Shown here in pieces: positions 13,395 to 24,700 of a stretch of DNA of 64,000 nt (positions within the stretch are counted from its first letter, which is position 1; each line of letters starts with the position of its first letter). The DNA lies in assembly GCA_034769895.1 (NCBI GenBank), contig JAWRYS010001506.1:62001-126000 (forward strand), read 5' to 3'. The notes under the pieces were generated by a model, which saw only the letters and a program-made list of their open reading frames with translations, was not told the origin of the DNA and searched no databases. This DNA is from Magicicada septendecula (Eukaryota > Arthropoda > Insecta > Hemiptera > Cicadidae). The position numbers were made by a program, and so were the translations under genes.

Positions 13395-14460
13395 AATATA
13401 TTCTTGGATATCGTTGTCCATGACGTGTCCATTTCTTAACTAAATATAATTATTTCACTACGACTCGGAACACAAAACTTTTTATGGGTAAAAACGTAAA
13501 AGCTTTACTTTACAACCTGAATCAGTTTTCACTTTTAAAAAGCTTCTTCAGAGGTTGCCGCTGGTAGCACTGTTCGTCTTGTTGTTGGCGATGAAATCGA
13601 TTTTCAAAAGATCGATCTTGTGTGTGTGAGGTGTGATATGTTCGAATAATGCGTGTGATTTGAATTGCGTCTGTTCGTTTAGGATATCGTTTATATTTGT
13701 TTTTGTGTGTTTGTATATTTCCAATTGTTCTAGGGTGTCTAGTTTTCGGCCTTTTGTGTGTACGTGTAGAATGTTCATGTTATTGTCGATGTTTTTGTAT
13801 GTGTGGTTTGCTTCAATGAGGTGGTTTGCAAAGATGGATTCTGTAGTGGAGTGGAGTGCTTTTGTGTGTTCAATGTATCTTTGTTTGAAGCTATGTCCTG
13901 TCTGGCCTATGTAGAATTTGTTGCAATCTGAGAAATTTAGTTTGTAAACACCAGGAAGATCGAATTTGTTTTGTGCTTTGTGTGTGTTTTGTAAGCAATT
14001 TTGTATCCTGCTTTTTTGAGTTTGTGGGCTATTTTTTCAGTTTGTTTGTTGATGTATGTTAGTGCTATGAATTTGTTGTTTTCTGTCTTTGTCTGTTGTT
14101 TGTTTTGTGTTTTGTGTAGGATTTTACTGACAATTGTTCTGTCGTATCCGTTGATTCTGCTAGATATTTTATTGTGTTTAGTTCGTCTTTATAGTCTTTT
14201 TCATCTAGGGGGATGTTGTTAAGTCTATGTATCATGGTTCTGAAGGCAGCTAATTTGTGTTGTATTTGGTGATTGGAGGAGTTGTGTATTAGTGTGTCAG
14301 TTGTAGTCAGTTTTCTGTATATACTGAATTTGTGCCTGTGTTCAAGTTTTGTGATGGAGAGGTCTAAGAAGTTTATGCTATTGTTGTGTGCGTATTCAGC
14401 AGTAAAGGTTATGTTTATATGTATTTTGTTTATGTGCGTTAGTAATTGTTATGAAATGAT
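13395..14460 (-). pseudogene. Penelope-like element remnant (RT C-terminus plus GIY-YIG region)
   Basis: Read on the minus strand, this matches the C-terminal half of the intact PLE protein at 57144-59420. Shared words include NSINFLDLSI, IYRKLTTTDT, DELNTIKYL and, near the end, LEQLEIYKHTKT. The last open segment is 13548-13778. Earlier parts lie in other frames, so the gene is frame-shifted, and the N-terminal RT is missing beyond ~14460. Downstream come a hammerhead-like motif (13512-13558) and a terminal segment (GTGTTCCGAGTCGT, GGACACGTCATGGACAACGA) shared with the PLE pieces at 37380, 41400, 53890 and 63670. It belongs to a different PLE family from the cluster at 57-63 kb. Confidence 0.8.
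13512..13558 (-). ncRNA. Hammerhead-ribozyme-like motif at PLE 3' end
   Basis: On the minus strand: stem I CAACCU (13557-13552) pairs with AGGUUG (13518-13513); core CUGAAGA (13551-13545); stem II AGCUUUUUAAAAGU; GAAA; a 2-bp stem III with loop CUGA; and a UUC cleavage triplet ending at 13519. This is the order and core of a type I hammerhead with the very short stem III known from PLEs. The upstream PLE frame stops inside the core. Folding was done by eye. Confidence 0.65.
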
Positions 14461-14603
14461 GGCAGTCTGACTAAAAGCTGAAGAAGGCGGATACGTACGC
14501 CGAAACACGTCCGACAAAAAAAGTAAATTTTCACAAGATAAAGTTCATTTTTAGTAAAGTGATAGTGCTGTGAAAGAAGAGATGAACAATCAAGACAACT
14601 ATA
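14461..14603 (+). mobile_element. PLE terminal fragment with hammerhead-like core
   Basis: Close to the pLTR of the 57-63 kb PLE family. It has CTGAAGAAGGCG, then CGCCGAAACACGTCCG, then the leader AGTGCTGTGAAAGAAGAG and the PLE start context ATGAACAATCAAGACAAC. It breaks off at about 14603 where the truncated LTR begins, and stands head-on to the minus-strand PLE remnant on its left. Confidence 0.7.
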
Positions 14604-14790
14604 CAAAGAAATGTTAAATAAAACTGAGATATTAACAAACATGAGAATCGAGTATATTAATGACGAAAACCCTAAATCACGCTTATAAATCATGAGTTCG
14701 TGTGAAGGACCTTGGGACCCAGAGAAGGTAAGTGATGAGTCTGATTAAAAGTTACAATTAAAATGTGGTAAAGTGGTTTGAACTATTACA
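14601..14790 (+). repeat. Truncated 5' LTR (last 190 bp)
   Basis: Matches 20308-20497 from ATACAAAGAAATGTT to GAACTATTACA. The match starts in mid-LTR next to PLE sequence, so the upstream ~700 bp are missing. Confidence 0.8.
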
Positions 14791-14812
14791 TTTGGCACCC
14801 GAACAGGGACAG
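14791..14812 (+). promoter_or_regulatory. Primer-binding site
   Basis: TTTGGCACCCGAACAGGGAC follows the LTR end immediately. It differs little from the classic lysine-tRNA primer site of retroelements, and fixes both orientation and LTR end. Confidence 0.8.
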
Positions 14813-15016
14813 TTTTTATAAATTAAATTTTGTACAAACCACCCTTACTCGTGGGTATAAGCGTGATTTGGAAGTTAAGTGGTAATGCATACTAATTACG
14901 TATAAATGATGTTAAGGTGTAGTTAAGTGATACTTAGATTATACTATATTGAATAATACTGAATATATTTAAGATTGAATTTTTATGTAGAGCAAAATCT
15001 CATAAATAAGATCAAA

Positions 15017-16312
15017 ATGGAAAATGAAAATAAAGTTAATATGATTGATGTAACTGTCACGGGGGAGGGAGAAATTCATTCAGACCCTAATGTGGTCAAA
15101 GAAAGAGTTTTAAATGAATCAGATAATATAAATGATTCAGGAATGGAGACCACTCCAAGCATAATAGATGATAATAATTTAACACAATCAGTAATAATTA
15201 GTGAGGCGGGAGCAAAATCGACTCCCGTGGTAACAAAAACAAGAGAAAAAGAATGGTCAATGGACGATATCATGAATTTTATGAGTAGACGTTTTGATAG
15301 TAATGATATAAAATTTGATGAACAGAGTAGAAATTTTAACGAACTTAAAATTGATATCAATGAGGTAAAGAATAAATGTGAAAGTAACTTTAACGAATTA
15401 AAACGAGATATTGAGAAAATGGGAGAGTGGAGAACAGATATAGGTAAGTGCAAAATAAATGAAAATAATGGAAATGTAAGTGTTAATAGTGATGGTGTTA
15501 GTTTAAATAAAAAACAGGTGACGGTAGACAAGATGAGTAATAGTGATAAAATAGTGGAAAACGAGCTATTTAAAAGTGATATAATGAGAATAGATAGTGA
15601 TGATGTAGAGATAGGTAGAGAGATAGTTAGTGAGAGTAAGAGAAAAATGGGAGTAGGGGGTTGTAAAGGGGTAGAAACAAGTGTTTATCAATTAGAGAGA
15701 GAGTATGAAGAGAGTTTACAGGTAGAGGGGTTGCAGAGAGTAAAATTTTCCCGTGGTGTTGTGGGGGGTGAAGAAAGGTCTTCACGAATGTATTGGGTAG
15801 ATAAGTGTTCTACCAATAATTGTCCTTTGAATTTTTGTGTTGTTCCTGGAGGAACCAGGAGGTGTTTTAATATAGTAGTACCCTCTGTATGGGATGGTAA
15901 AGAAAGTGTGATATGGCATTATGGTGAGAGATATTTAGAGAGAGAGTTGTGTGTAGATAGGGAGATAAAGTTGTTTAAGGTTGGTAGAAGATATAAAGAA
16001 TTAGTAGAAAGGTTAGATGTAGAGAGAGCTGGTAATTATATTGAGTACTTACCTTGTGTTGAAACTGGTGTAGCAACAGTAGTTGATGATAAAATAACTT
16101 ACCTTATGTTGACAAAAAATACTGACAGGGACAGGACCAAAATTACCAGGGTAGACGGGTTTTATGAATTAATAGGCAATAATGGTGTCAAATACTATGT
16201 TGATATAATTAATGATAATGGTCGTTACAATAATAATTATAACGTAAGGAGTGTAGTTAAAGACGATAATTGTTATATAAAAGTAAGACTATTATATGAT
16301 GATGGCGGTTAA
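15017..16312 (+). CDS. Gag-like protein of the pol-less LTR element
   Basis: 431 aa from the ATG at 15017 (context AAAATGG). The frame is open a little further up, but only from a TTG. Residues ~75-135 are hydrophilic and heptad-like (WSMDDIMNFMSRRFDSNDIK, then FNELKIDINEVKNK), resembling the N-terminal coiled coil of insect LTR-element Gag proteins. The C-terminal ~190 residues form a separate region with several Cys (KCSTNNCPLNFC), no zinc knuckle in standard CCHC spacing, and no family I recognise. It is the only ORF of the element and sits where gag is expected. A structural role is inferred from position, not from a recognised fold. The frame is intact, suggesting recent selection or a young insertion. 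Confidence 0.6.
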   Translation: MENENKVNMIDVTVTGEGEIHSDPNVVKERVLNESDNINDSGMETTPSIIDDNNLTQSVIISEAGAKSTPVVTKTREKEWSMDDIMNFMSRRFDSNDIKFDEQSRNFNELKIDINEVKNKCESNFNELKRDIEKMGEWRTDIGKCKINENNGNVSVNSDGVSLNKKQVTVDKMSNSDKIVENELFKSDIMRIDSDDVEIGREIVSESKRKMGVGGCKGVETSVYQLEREYEESLQVEGLQRVKFSRGVVGGEERSSRMYWVDKCSTNNCPLNFCVVPGGTRRCFNIVVPSVWDGKESVIWHYGERYLERELCVDREIKLFKVGRRYKELVERLDVERAGNYIEYLPCVETGVATVVDDKITYLMLTKNTDRDRTKITRVDGFYELIGNNGVKYYVDIINDNGRYNNNYNVRSVVKDDNCYIKVRLLYDDGG

Positions 16313-17969
16313 ATACAAAATCAGTGAATGGACATTTTAAATATTTTAGTTTATGGTGATGACCTGCTAGATTAGGAAATGAGGTGTGGTAAACAAGAAA
16401 AAATAATGACAAGAAATTGTAAATAAATTTATAGTGAAATTAATTGTGTCTATGTTGTAAAATGTACTTTATGTAAACAATGTGTGTATGTAGTAGAAAT
16501 TGATATTAATAATAATAATATTTTATCAGACTAAATAAATAATGAGAGGTTGTAATAAATGAATTGTAATTGCTTTGGAATTTTAATTAAAAAAACTTGG
16601 TGTTTTAAATAACTGATTGAAGTAAAATAAATTGTAGATGAATTAATTGCTTTAAATGTGGTAGAAATAAATTTTGATAATGAAGTTAAATTATTTTTAT
16701 ATGATTGGAACTTTGAAATAAATTGTAAATGAATAAATGTAAAATGTGTTTAGTTGTGGAGTCATATGAGTGTTATAATGTTTCAGAAGGTACATACGGT
16801 TGTACGTGATTTTTGTGGTAATGAATGTTTATAATTTTGTGTCTATGACAGTAATCATGTATTCAACATGACAGTATGACAGTATGACAGTATTCAATTG
16901 AGAGATGTAATGTAAGTATGAAGTTTATAATGCAATTTAAATAAAGTAAAATGTTTAATGTTTAAATAATAAATTTTAAATGAGTTTTAAAGGTTTAAAT
17001 TAAATGATGAAATTAATTTGAGGTAGTTATGAATTTTCTAACGTAGTTTTCAATGGTTAACTTAATGTAAAATGTTGTAAAAGATGGAGTTTGGGTGATA
17101 ATTGCTTCAATAAGGCGTTTAAGACAGTCAAAGTTAATTTTAAATGGGTGTTAGACAGAATAAGAATTTTGGGAATAAAAGTAGTATAGAAACGGGTTAG
17201 TATTAGGGACACAGTAGAGGGAGTACGTGTATGTAGAGAAAGTGAGTGAGGTCAATGGAGAGTAAATAGGGGGTACATATATTTTGTAGTGAGGGTGGAG
17301 GTGTAAGGAGTCCTCAACGCAAAGCGTTGTGGCAGGTAGTAGAGGGTTTTAGGAGAGCGATTGCCATGGAATAGAAGGGCAAGAGGTTGCGTATGCTAAT
17401 TAGAGGGGAGGGAACACACATCCTAGGTACAAAGAGGGTATCAGGTATTTTGTAATAAGTGGAGAAGGATCTAAGGTGATTTAGAGAGTTTAGTGGAGGT
17501 AAATATTATTGAGAGATTGGTGTCACCCTATGTAAATCTGTTAGTGAGTGGTAGAAGGGAAGAAGGGGGGTAAGGTTATATTTAAATACCCATTTTATAA
17601 ATCGAATCATTATGGATAATTGAGAATCACCCAAATGAATTGATGATAATGAAATAATTGATGATAAACGAATTGATGATGTAATAATAAATGAAATGTG
17701 ATGTAAAATGAATGTTGATAATAAATTTGGAGTTTTGGAGAAATTAATGGCATAATAAATGATAAATAATTAAAGGTTGATATAAAAAGAGTTAATAGAA
17801 GATTCAAGTTGTAATGTTTATAATTTTATATGCAAATTTAAAGGTCAATTGTTTATATTAATGTAATGATGTTAATGGTCAATTTGAGTGTCAATTATGT
17901 TGTATATTATTATGTATTATGTTAGTGTGTAGGAATTTTAAACAGGAATTATATGTTGTTTTTTAAAGT

Positions 17970-18370
17970 GATTCCCCACTTTCGGGCGGTCACGGCCTCA
18001 CTGAACCCTAACCGTGGAATTGGCTCAGCTTTGACTAGCTATGGTCAGGGCTCATTGCGTTTCATTCTGCCTAAACTGGCCATAGCTGTTATCGTTGTAA
18101 GAGGTGAATTTAGAAATTAACTGGGGGGTAAATCAGGGGAATCACCGGAACTATGGAACAGCGGCTATCCATCAAATGGGATGGTAGACTGTTTAAGGGC
18201 ATATGCCTACGTTTAGTAGGATTACTGGTGTCCTTGGACATCAGTAATACCGAATGTTTTGTAAGGCCAAAGTAAGAACGGGGTAGGCAGCGTCTACCCC
18301 CAAAAAACTGCCGTTCTTGTGGAAGCAACTGGGCACTACAGTCCAGGGGGGCCATAGTATGTGTGGGAAG
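17970..18370. other. Cluster of hairpins, possible structured RNA
   Basis: Several inverted repeats fall within 400 bp: AGCTATGGTCAG with CTGGCCATAGCT; ATTACTGGTGTCC with GGACATCAGTAAT; AAGAACGG with CCGTTCTT enclosing GGGGTAG with CTACCCC. TTCCCCAC near 17973 and GTGTGGGAA near 18361 could close the block. Composition differs from the surrounding A/T-rich sequence. It may be a packaging or other cis element, or a small inserted repeat. Confidence 0.45.
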
Positions 18371-19550
18371 GAGTAACGCATTAGTAAATATTAAAATGAA
18401 TTATGCGGATGATTTGATGAACTAATTAAACAATTTTATTTTGAGTCACGAGATATTATGTCAAAGGCAGATGATTACAGTAGATAATTTGTTCGAAAGT
18501 AATTGATTTACATATGTTATGCTCTTTATGATAATTTTATAGATGACTTTACTGGTTTTGGAAATGATTAATTCTAGGAGGGAAGGTGTTTATTACATTT
18601 TATTATGTTATTATTTTACTATACTAAAGTGTAGGAATTATAAACATGTATTATGTATTTTACATTGTATTATTTGTATGTAGTGTGCCTATAGAAAGGT
18701 CATTCACCTGTTAGTGAGACATCAGCTGATGACCGGTGTGAACTGTATACTGGCCAGTGTAATCAAGTCATAGGTTCTTTTAATAATCAATGTAATTTTA
18801 TTTTATAATTTTCTGCTGATTATGTGTATTGCTAATGTATTAACTGATTTATATTGTTCATATTATATGTGTTGTAAACAAATGTAGTGATAGGGGAATT
18901 TATGATAAAATAAGGTGTTCATTTTATTTTGTTTATTATGATTGTTAATATCTAGATAAGAGTAGATATAAAATAAATTCATTCGAAGGATTTTGGAATT
19001 TTAAGAATTATGATTAAATTAATTAATTGCAGTAGATAATATGATTATCATAAAAGGGAACTTTTGATAAGGGACTTGGGTTTATTGCATTATTTGAACA
19101 AAATTTAAACACTTTAATTTGATTTGAAATAATAACGTAGGGCAAACGATTAAAAGTTGAGAAATGAATTTGAATTTAAAATATAAAATATTTCTGTGAA
19201 TTTTAGATCAAGAAGTAGGATGTAGATGTTGTGTTAATATAATAATGAGTATGTGTATGCACCCAGTACTTGCTAAAGGCAACCCAGTATGTATGTAAGG
19301 GGAGATATATCGGTTGAGGATCTGGTATAAGGCCTGTTTTGGAATTTTATTCAGAATGTTACAAGGCTAGGTGGTACTGTGGCGAGTACCTGTCCAATTT
19401 TACGGTGTTGGGATCTTGAACAGAGAAGTCCAGTAATGTCGTGCAGGTGCAGCCATGGTCGCCGAGCTAGGGGGGTGGTTTACCCATGATGTGTTTAGAA
19501 ATTAAAGGGGGTTGTTGGCTCCATATCCTCACTGATCCTCTTAGGGATAG

Positions 19551-19597
19551 CAATGAGTTTTTCTGTTTCGGCAGAAAACCTCTCATTGGGGGGGTAT
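19551..19597 (+). promoter_or_regulatory. Hairpin plus G-rich polypurine tract before 3' LTR
   Basis: CAATGAG (19551-19557) pairs with CTCATTG (19582-19588), and TTTCTG (19560-19565) with CAGAAA (19572-19577). The run of seven G (19588-19594) then leads into the LTR start TGTAACGG at 19598. The G run is the likely plus-strand primer; the hairpin may position or protect it. Confidence 0.6.
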
Positions 19598-20497
19598 TGT
19601 AACGGTACAAACCATTGAGATTTTTTAAATTTAATGTTTTCAATTTTATTTCAACAAAGAATATATGGTGAATAGAGTGTATCTTCGAGGCTGGTACGGC
19701 TCGGCATTGGAATGCAGATTAGCAACGAGGGTGCGAATTCGCCCACAAGTGCGCGCACAGGCGGCCAACGTTCTCAGGCGTCTGGTCACGTATGAATACA
19801 TTCCTCAGCGCTGTGTGCGCAGAGAACAAAGCAGTCGTCTAACCGCCATGGCTGCGGCCGGATGAACACAAAGGCTTGCGAGCCGAAAATTCTAATTTAA
19901 TGTGATTAAACTACAAGAAAAAATGTAATACAGTATTCAAATATCAGTGCAACATCAGACTACGACCAGTGAGCAAAATTTAGCTAGTGAGAGAGTATTT
20001 CGGAACAACCAAGTGAACAAAAAACCGGTAGTGATTTCAACACGGACCTGAGGCGATGACAGGAAAGTAAACATACACTTTCAATTATAATCAATAAAAT
20101 AAAAAGTTATAGTGGGCAAAGAGATCTCTCGTTTTTAAGGGGGTAAAATGTGTGAGTGAGAGAGTGAGTGGGTACTGGGCTGCCTTATAAAAAAAAAATA
20201 TTTAATATCATTATAGTAGTAAATATATTAATTTTGCAATGTTACATCAGAATCAGTAATTGTTCTAAAAAATGAAAATAGAAAGTAAGAAATAAAAAAA
20301 AGAGAGAATACAAAGAAATGTTAAATAAAACTGAGATATTAACAAACATGAGAATCGAGTATATTAATGACGAAAACCCTAAATCACGCTTATAAATCAT
20401 GAGTTCGTGTGAAGGACCTTGGGACCCAGAGAAGGTAAGTGATGAGTCTGATTAAAAGTTACAATTAAAATGTGGTAAAGTGGTTTGAACTATTACA
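19598..20497 (+). repeat. 3' LTR (about 900 bp)
   Basis: Begins TGTAACGGTACAAACC right after the G tract and ends TATTACA. Only the last 190 bp can be checked against the surviving 5' LTR. The start resembles the orphan LTR at 32071 (TGTAACGGGACAAACTG), and both contain GGGTGCGAATTC, so the two belong to related families. Confidence 0.65.
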
Positions 20498-21589
20498 GTC
20501 ATCTGATAACAGTACAGACGTTGATAAATAGTGCGTACTGTGCTCGCAAACATAGAAACTGTCTCCTGTTTGACTAGTTGTTAGTTTTTTTTTTATAACA
20601 ACTGGAAACAAAATTTTATAATGCTCGGAACATTGGGGGGGACGTCTCACCCCCTTGCCCCTCCCAAGTTAAGCCTATGATTGTATATAATATATGCATG
20701 TGCGAGTGGGGTGTCAATGATGGTTATTATTATATGGTAATTATTTTACCCAATCTCAGTAAAAACTTCAATCCAGCCAAAACGTTTAGTAAATGTTTTA
20801 TCATGGACCATGCCTTTACAGTACAGAAATACATTAGTGAAATGCACAGCATTCAAGATTTTTATTTAATAACACATTTACTGATTATAATTAAGCTCCT
20901 GATTATTTATAACACGTAAATTTTATTTTGTATGAATTTGAAGGAAAAACTCAAAACTCAAGTGATGTAACACATGTAGGTCCAAAGAAAGGCGGACAGA
21001 GGAATTTGAGGGGGGAAATTTTGTGGGATTACAGATTTTAGGCGACTATAAATTATAAAATGTTATCGCATCTATTAACCACTGAAATATTTAAAAATAA
21101 AAATTTATTTTCATTAAAAACAGAGGAAGAATGAAAGACACTTTTTACAAATTTTTCCTTTAAAAAATTAAAATACAATGTTTAACTATTGTTATGTGGC
21201 ATTTTATTATTTTAAACATAAACATTAATTTAATGTAGGATTATGAAAATGGGGAATTTTCCGTATTGCACCCTCCATGACATGTAATATTCCGAACCTG
21301 CTTTTCTAATAGATAAAATGTCTGCAAAAAATATATGACACTTTTCTCCTAAATGTGTGTGTAATCTAGCTGTGTGTGTGTATTTTTCTTGCATGGAATC
21401 ATGTATAGAATCTACATGAGGCATCCAGTGGTCGGGAAATTCAGTGATGACCAAGCAAAGTAAGTGATGAGTAAATATTAATGTATTTACCTTTTCAGAC
21501 GAAAGCATATAACAAAAATCTTTGTGAACCGGGAGAAATAAGTGTCTTTTAAAAGAACCAAATGCTAAGACAAAATAGCATTTTAAATC
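20498..21589. other. No gene recognised
   Basis: AT-rich sequence between the LTR element and the tandem-unit repeat. A minus-strand frame at 21230-21655 starts at TTG and resembles nothing I recognise. Confidence 0.5.
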
Positions 21590-23115
21590 ACTAAATATCG
21601 GTATGGAGAACCATACATGACTTCCATATTCATATTTAAAATCATTTTCAGCCAAACAGCCAGGGAAGGAATTTTAACAAAAAAATACTTCTTTGTTGCC
21701 AATAACGTAGTACACATATAAAAAAAAATTATCCCCTCCCCCTTCAACTATAATTTTGATTTATAGAAAATTACCTCCAGCCCTCTTCATTTATAGATAT
21801 TTCATCTACATTTCTACAGTGGATTATTAAGATCTTATCAGGATACTTTATCAAAATTAAGTACTTTACTCATGTTACAACAAAAAATGTTTCAGGTAAA
21901 CTGCCCTTTCCCCGTAACCGATCTTCACCAAAATCAACAGACATTGAGTTCTCTATAGCTCAGGCACATATGTAAAAAATTATTTGATTCTGTTTGAATT
22001 TACGGCAGTTATGGTTCGTCATATAAAAAATTACCCATGTTAAAACATAAAACATGAGACTTATAAAACATATCTAAGATTTATATTTAAAATCATTTTT
22101 GAAATAAAATATTTTCATAGAACCTACTAACGCTGGGGAAATCTGAGGAGCCAATCAGAGTTGGGCCTACCTGTCACTCTGCTGAATTTGGTGGAAAGCC
22201 CTGTCACTGTCGTCAGAGTATCAGCCTTGACAGGGTCCTCTTTTTCTGCAAAATGGGAGAGGCTTGAGATGGAGTGAGTGACATGGTCCCCACCTCAATG
22301 AAGAACCCATTGTTTTATAAAAATATATTTAAATTTTGAAAACTGAAAATTCTTTTCTTGTAAATATTTATATTTTATTATCAAAATGACTTTATTTTTG
22401 TTACCTGGCAACAAAATTATTTTATTTTCAACAATTACCATTGTTTCAAAAAGTTTAAATAAATTTTCAAGTACTTTACTCTTGTTAAAACGTAAAAGGT
22501 TGCAGGTAAACTACCCCTTCCCCTTAACCGATCTTCACCAAAATCTAAAGGCCTTGAGTCCTCTACAATTCACTGACGTATGCAAAAAATTATTTGATTC
22601 TGTTTGAATTTGCGGCTGTTACCGTTTGCCATAGAAAATACGCTTGATAAAAAACGTTGCAGGTAAACTACCCCTTCCCCTCAACCGATCTTCACCAAAA
22701 ACAATAGGTCTTGAGTACTCTACAAATCAGGGCTGTATGCGAAACATTATTTGATTCTGTTTGAATTTGCGGCTGTTATCGTTTGCCAAAAAAAAAAAAA
22801 AATTCCCTTGATAAAAAAAAACCGTTGCAGTTAAACTACCCCTTTCCCTCAACCGATCTTCACCAAAAACAATAGGTCGTGAGTACTCTACAAATCAGGG
22901 CTGTATGCAAAAAATTATTTGATTCTGTTTGAATTTGCGGCAGTTATCGTTTGCCATAGAAAAAAATCTACACACAGACAGACAGACACACAGACACTTT
23001 TCGGAAAACGACTTTTTTTCATGTTTTGAGTGTAGTAGAATCAGAATCTGCAATAATCTCGAACACGATTTTTTTTGCCATCACCATACTTCCATTCCTT
23101 AAGGAATATGGAAGT
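21590..23115 (-). repeat. Dispersed repeat with ~160-bp tandem units (left copy)
   Basis: The reverse complement of 33439-34625 is found here with extra sequence. The core repeats a ~155-167-bp unit containing ACCGATCTTCACCAAAA and TTTGATTCTGTTTGAATTTG (units near 21895, 22504, 22660 and 22827). A short CAGA run (near 22975) follows, and the end is a palindromic tip CCATTCCTTAAGGAATATGG at 23092-23111. No transposase. The tip and simple organisation suggest a nonautonomous DNA element or a mobile satellite. Confidence 0.7.
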
Positions 23116-23296
23116 AAAATCAGCCGTACTATCTGACTGTTTTTCACCTCTCCATGCGCCCATCCACTCCACTGCGTCTAACATTCACCCACACAAAATA
23201 TACTAGTCTAATCCACTAGCGTTTAAGGGGCCCACAAAATACAAGGATGCCAAGCCAGTCTGGCATGGTGAGGAGAGAGGAACACAAACGGGGGAA

Positions 23297-23366
23297 CAGT
23301 GGAAACTCTATTATCCAGATCAATTGGGACCAAGGGTAGTCCACATAAGAGAAATTCTGGATATAG
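23297..23366 (-). repeat. Probable terminal inverted repeat of the Tigger-like element
   Basis: CAGTGGAAACTCTATTATCC, and further on AATTCTGGATAT, resemble the terminal repeats of Tigger/pogo elements, which have a CAGT start and a TTATCC word. It lies downstream of the transposase relic read on the minus strand, where the 3' terminus is expected. The partner terminus was not found. Confidence 0.45.
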
Positions 23367-23616
23367 GAAGTACAAAAAAGGGAAGTCCCAAAGGAATGTA
23401 AAAACACTACACTGTACATTATTTGCATGTTTATTTATAAAATGTACACATCAAAAAAAAGAATACACTAAAAAAGTGTACATGAAAGTAGTATGAAAGT
23501 GTATTTAACAGTACATGAATAGTGTAGTATTATACATTTCGACTTGCAAACAAAATTATCATTTGTCGTTTGGCATAAACAACTCTTACCTTCCATCGTC
23601 GCTAAATTGCTAATTC

Positions 23617-24106
23617 CCTTTAGCTGCAACATTGGATTCTGTCAGATTCCTTTTGCCTTTCAAACCATTTAAACACTATTTCAAAGGCTTCTGAATGGGG
23701 TGGGCCGATGTCGGGTTCACTATTGTCAGGTTCTTCCTCCTCATCCTCAGTTTTTTCGTTACCTCTTTTCAATATATCCTGAATAACAGCTTCGTCCATC
23801 ATCGTTTGGAAACTGCCACCGTTGGCATTGCTATTCAACTACTCCACAATACCATTATCATCATACTTGTCACTGATTTTTAGAGCATCCAGTGAATTTG
23901 AAATTGCACTTATTACATGACATTTTCTGCTTCCTTTTCTTGTGGAGCAGTTATACCTGCATTGACATTTTGTTTTTCTCCGTTCTTCTTTCATTTTACA
24001 CAATTTATTCCAAGTTCATTTCAAGTTGCAAGTCTCAATTGAATCCAACCATCCACTCATGTAGCAAGAATTCTTCAAATCAGTTTTTTAAAAAAGCCAA
24101 AACACT
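23617..24106 (-). pseudogene. Tigger/pogo-like transposase, C-terminal part
   Basis: Minus-strand frame with the acidic C-terminus usual for Tigger/Jerky-like DDE transposases (EDEEEEPDNSEP then HSEAFEIVFKWFERQ; open at 23620-23838), preceded by more degraded sequence with stops. The BEL/Pao element inserted at 24102-24106/31739-31743 separates it from its upstream part at 31744-32070. Inactive. Confidence 0.55.
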
Positions 24107-24570
24107 TGTTTAAACTTTGTACTGGTTTATCAGCTGTAAGCGGTCCACCACCGTATACGGCACGCGCGGATGACGTCACGCGTTTATCAAACGTTGCAGC
24201 CGGCCAGCACCGCCGACTGCAAGCCAGGTTAGTTCAGTTTATAACAAGACTCCGAGCGCAACTCTCGTAAGACGCTTCTCTTACAGCCGCGGCTTCTGGC
24301 TATTTTTTAGCATGCATTTATAATATTTCATTTCATTCAACTACCTGCGTCCATCTACAATGGATCACGATTTCATTCAAAATTAATTTCGGGCGTTATT
24401 GCCTCAAATGCATCCGCACGTGCCGATCGTAATTAACAATCAGATTTTTTCAATAAACGAATGTTCAACATCTTTAATACAGTCCACTTCTTTCTAACAA
24501 ACAATCCAGCCTTCCTCATTAGCGTCTTTGGAATAACTCACGATTATTCAAGAGCTTCCAAACCGCAACA
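24107..24570 (+). repeat. 5' LTR of BEL/Pao element
   Basis: TGTTTAAAC at the start and CCGCAACA at the end, matching 31275-31738. It contains the relatively GC-rich stretch ACGGCACGCGCGGATGACGT and a polyadenylation-type word AATAAA near 24454. Confidence 0.95.
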
Positions 24571-24700
24571 TTTTTGGTCCCACCGGACCGGATTTCATAT
24601 TTTCAGGCCAAAAACGACATCATTTTTGGTCCAACCAGGCAGGATTTCACATTTTCGGGCCCAAAAAACTACATCATTTTTGGTCCCCACGGCACAGATT
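24571..24700 (+). repeat. Primer-binding-site region in three tandem copies
   Basis: TTTTTGGTCC follows the LTR at 24571 and recurs at 24623 and 24677 (spacings 52 and 54 bp). Similar sequence follows each copy (CACCGGACCGGATTTC, AACCAGGCAGGATTTC, CCACGGCACAGATTTC). Only the first adjoins the LTR and can serve as primer site. Confidence 0.75.

Larger units (their letters stand above)
16313..19597 (+). other. Long noncoding interior of the pol-less LTR element
   Basis: About 3.3 kb without a convincing coding frame. Most is A/T and G rich on the plus strand. A more GC-rich, hairpin-dense block lies at ~17970-18370, and a further mixed-composition stretch at 19260-19597 leads to the polypurine tract. 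Short GACAGTAT repeats occur near 16865. Confidence 0.65.
14601..20497 (+). mobile_element. Pol-less LTR retrotransposon (LARD-like), 5' truncated
   Basis: A 190-bp direct repeat (14601-14790 and 20308-20497) ends ATTACA. The first copy is followed directly by TTGGCACCCGAACAGGGAC, a lysine-tRNA-type primer-binding site. A G-rich polypurine tract at 19588-19594 precedes TGTAACGG at 19598. The simplest reading is a 900-bp 3' LTR (19598-20497) and a 5' LTR of which only the last 190 bp survive, the rest lost at the PLE junction. The 4.8-kb interior has one ORF of 431 aa and no reverse transcriptase, protease or integrase, so the element would depend on an autonomous relative. The flanks (PLE on the left, GTCATC on the right) show no target duplication, consistent with the truncation. 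Confidence 0.75.

Noticed and set aside
21230..21655. 141-aa minus-strand ORF
   Set aside because: Begins at TTG, overlaps a repeat edge and resembles no family I know.
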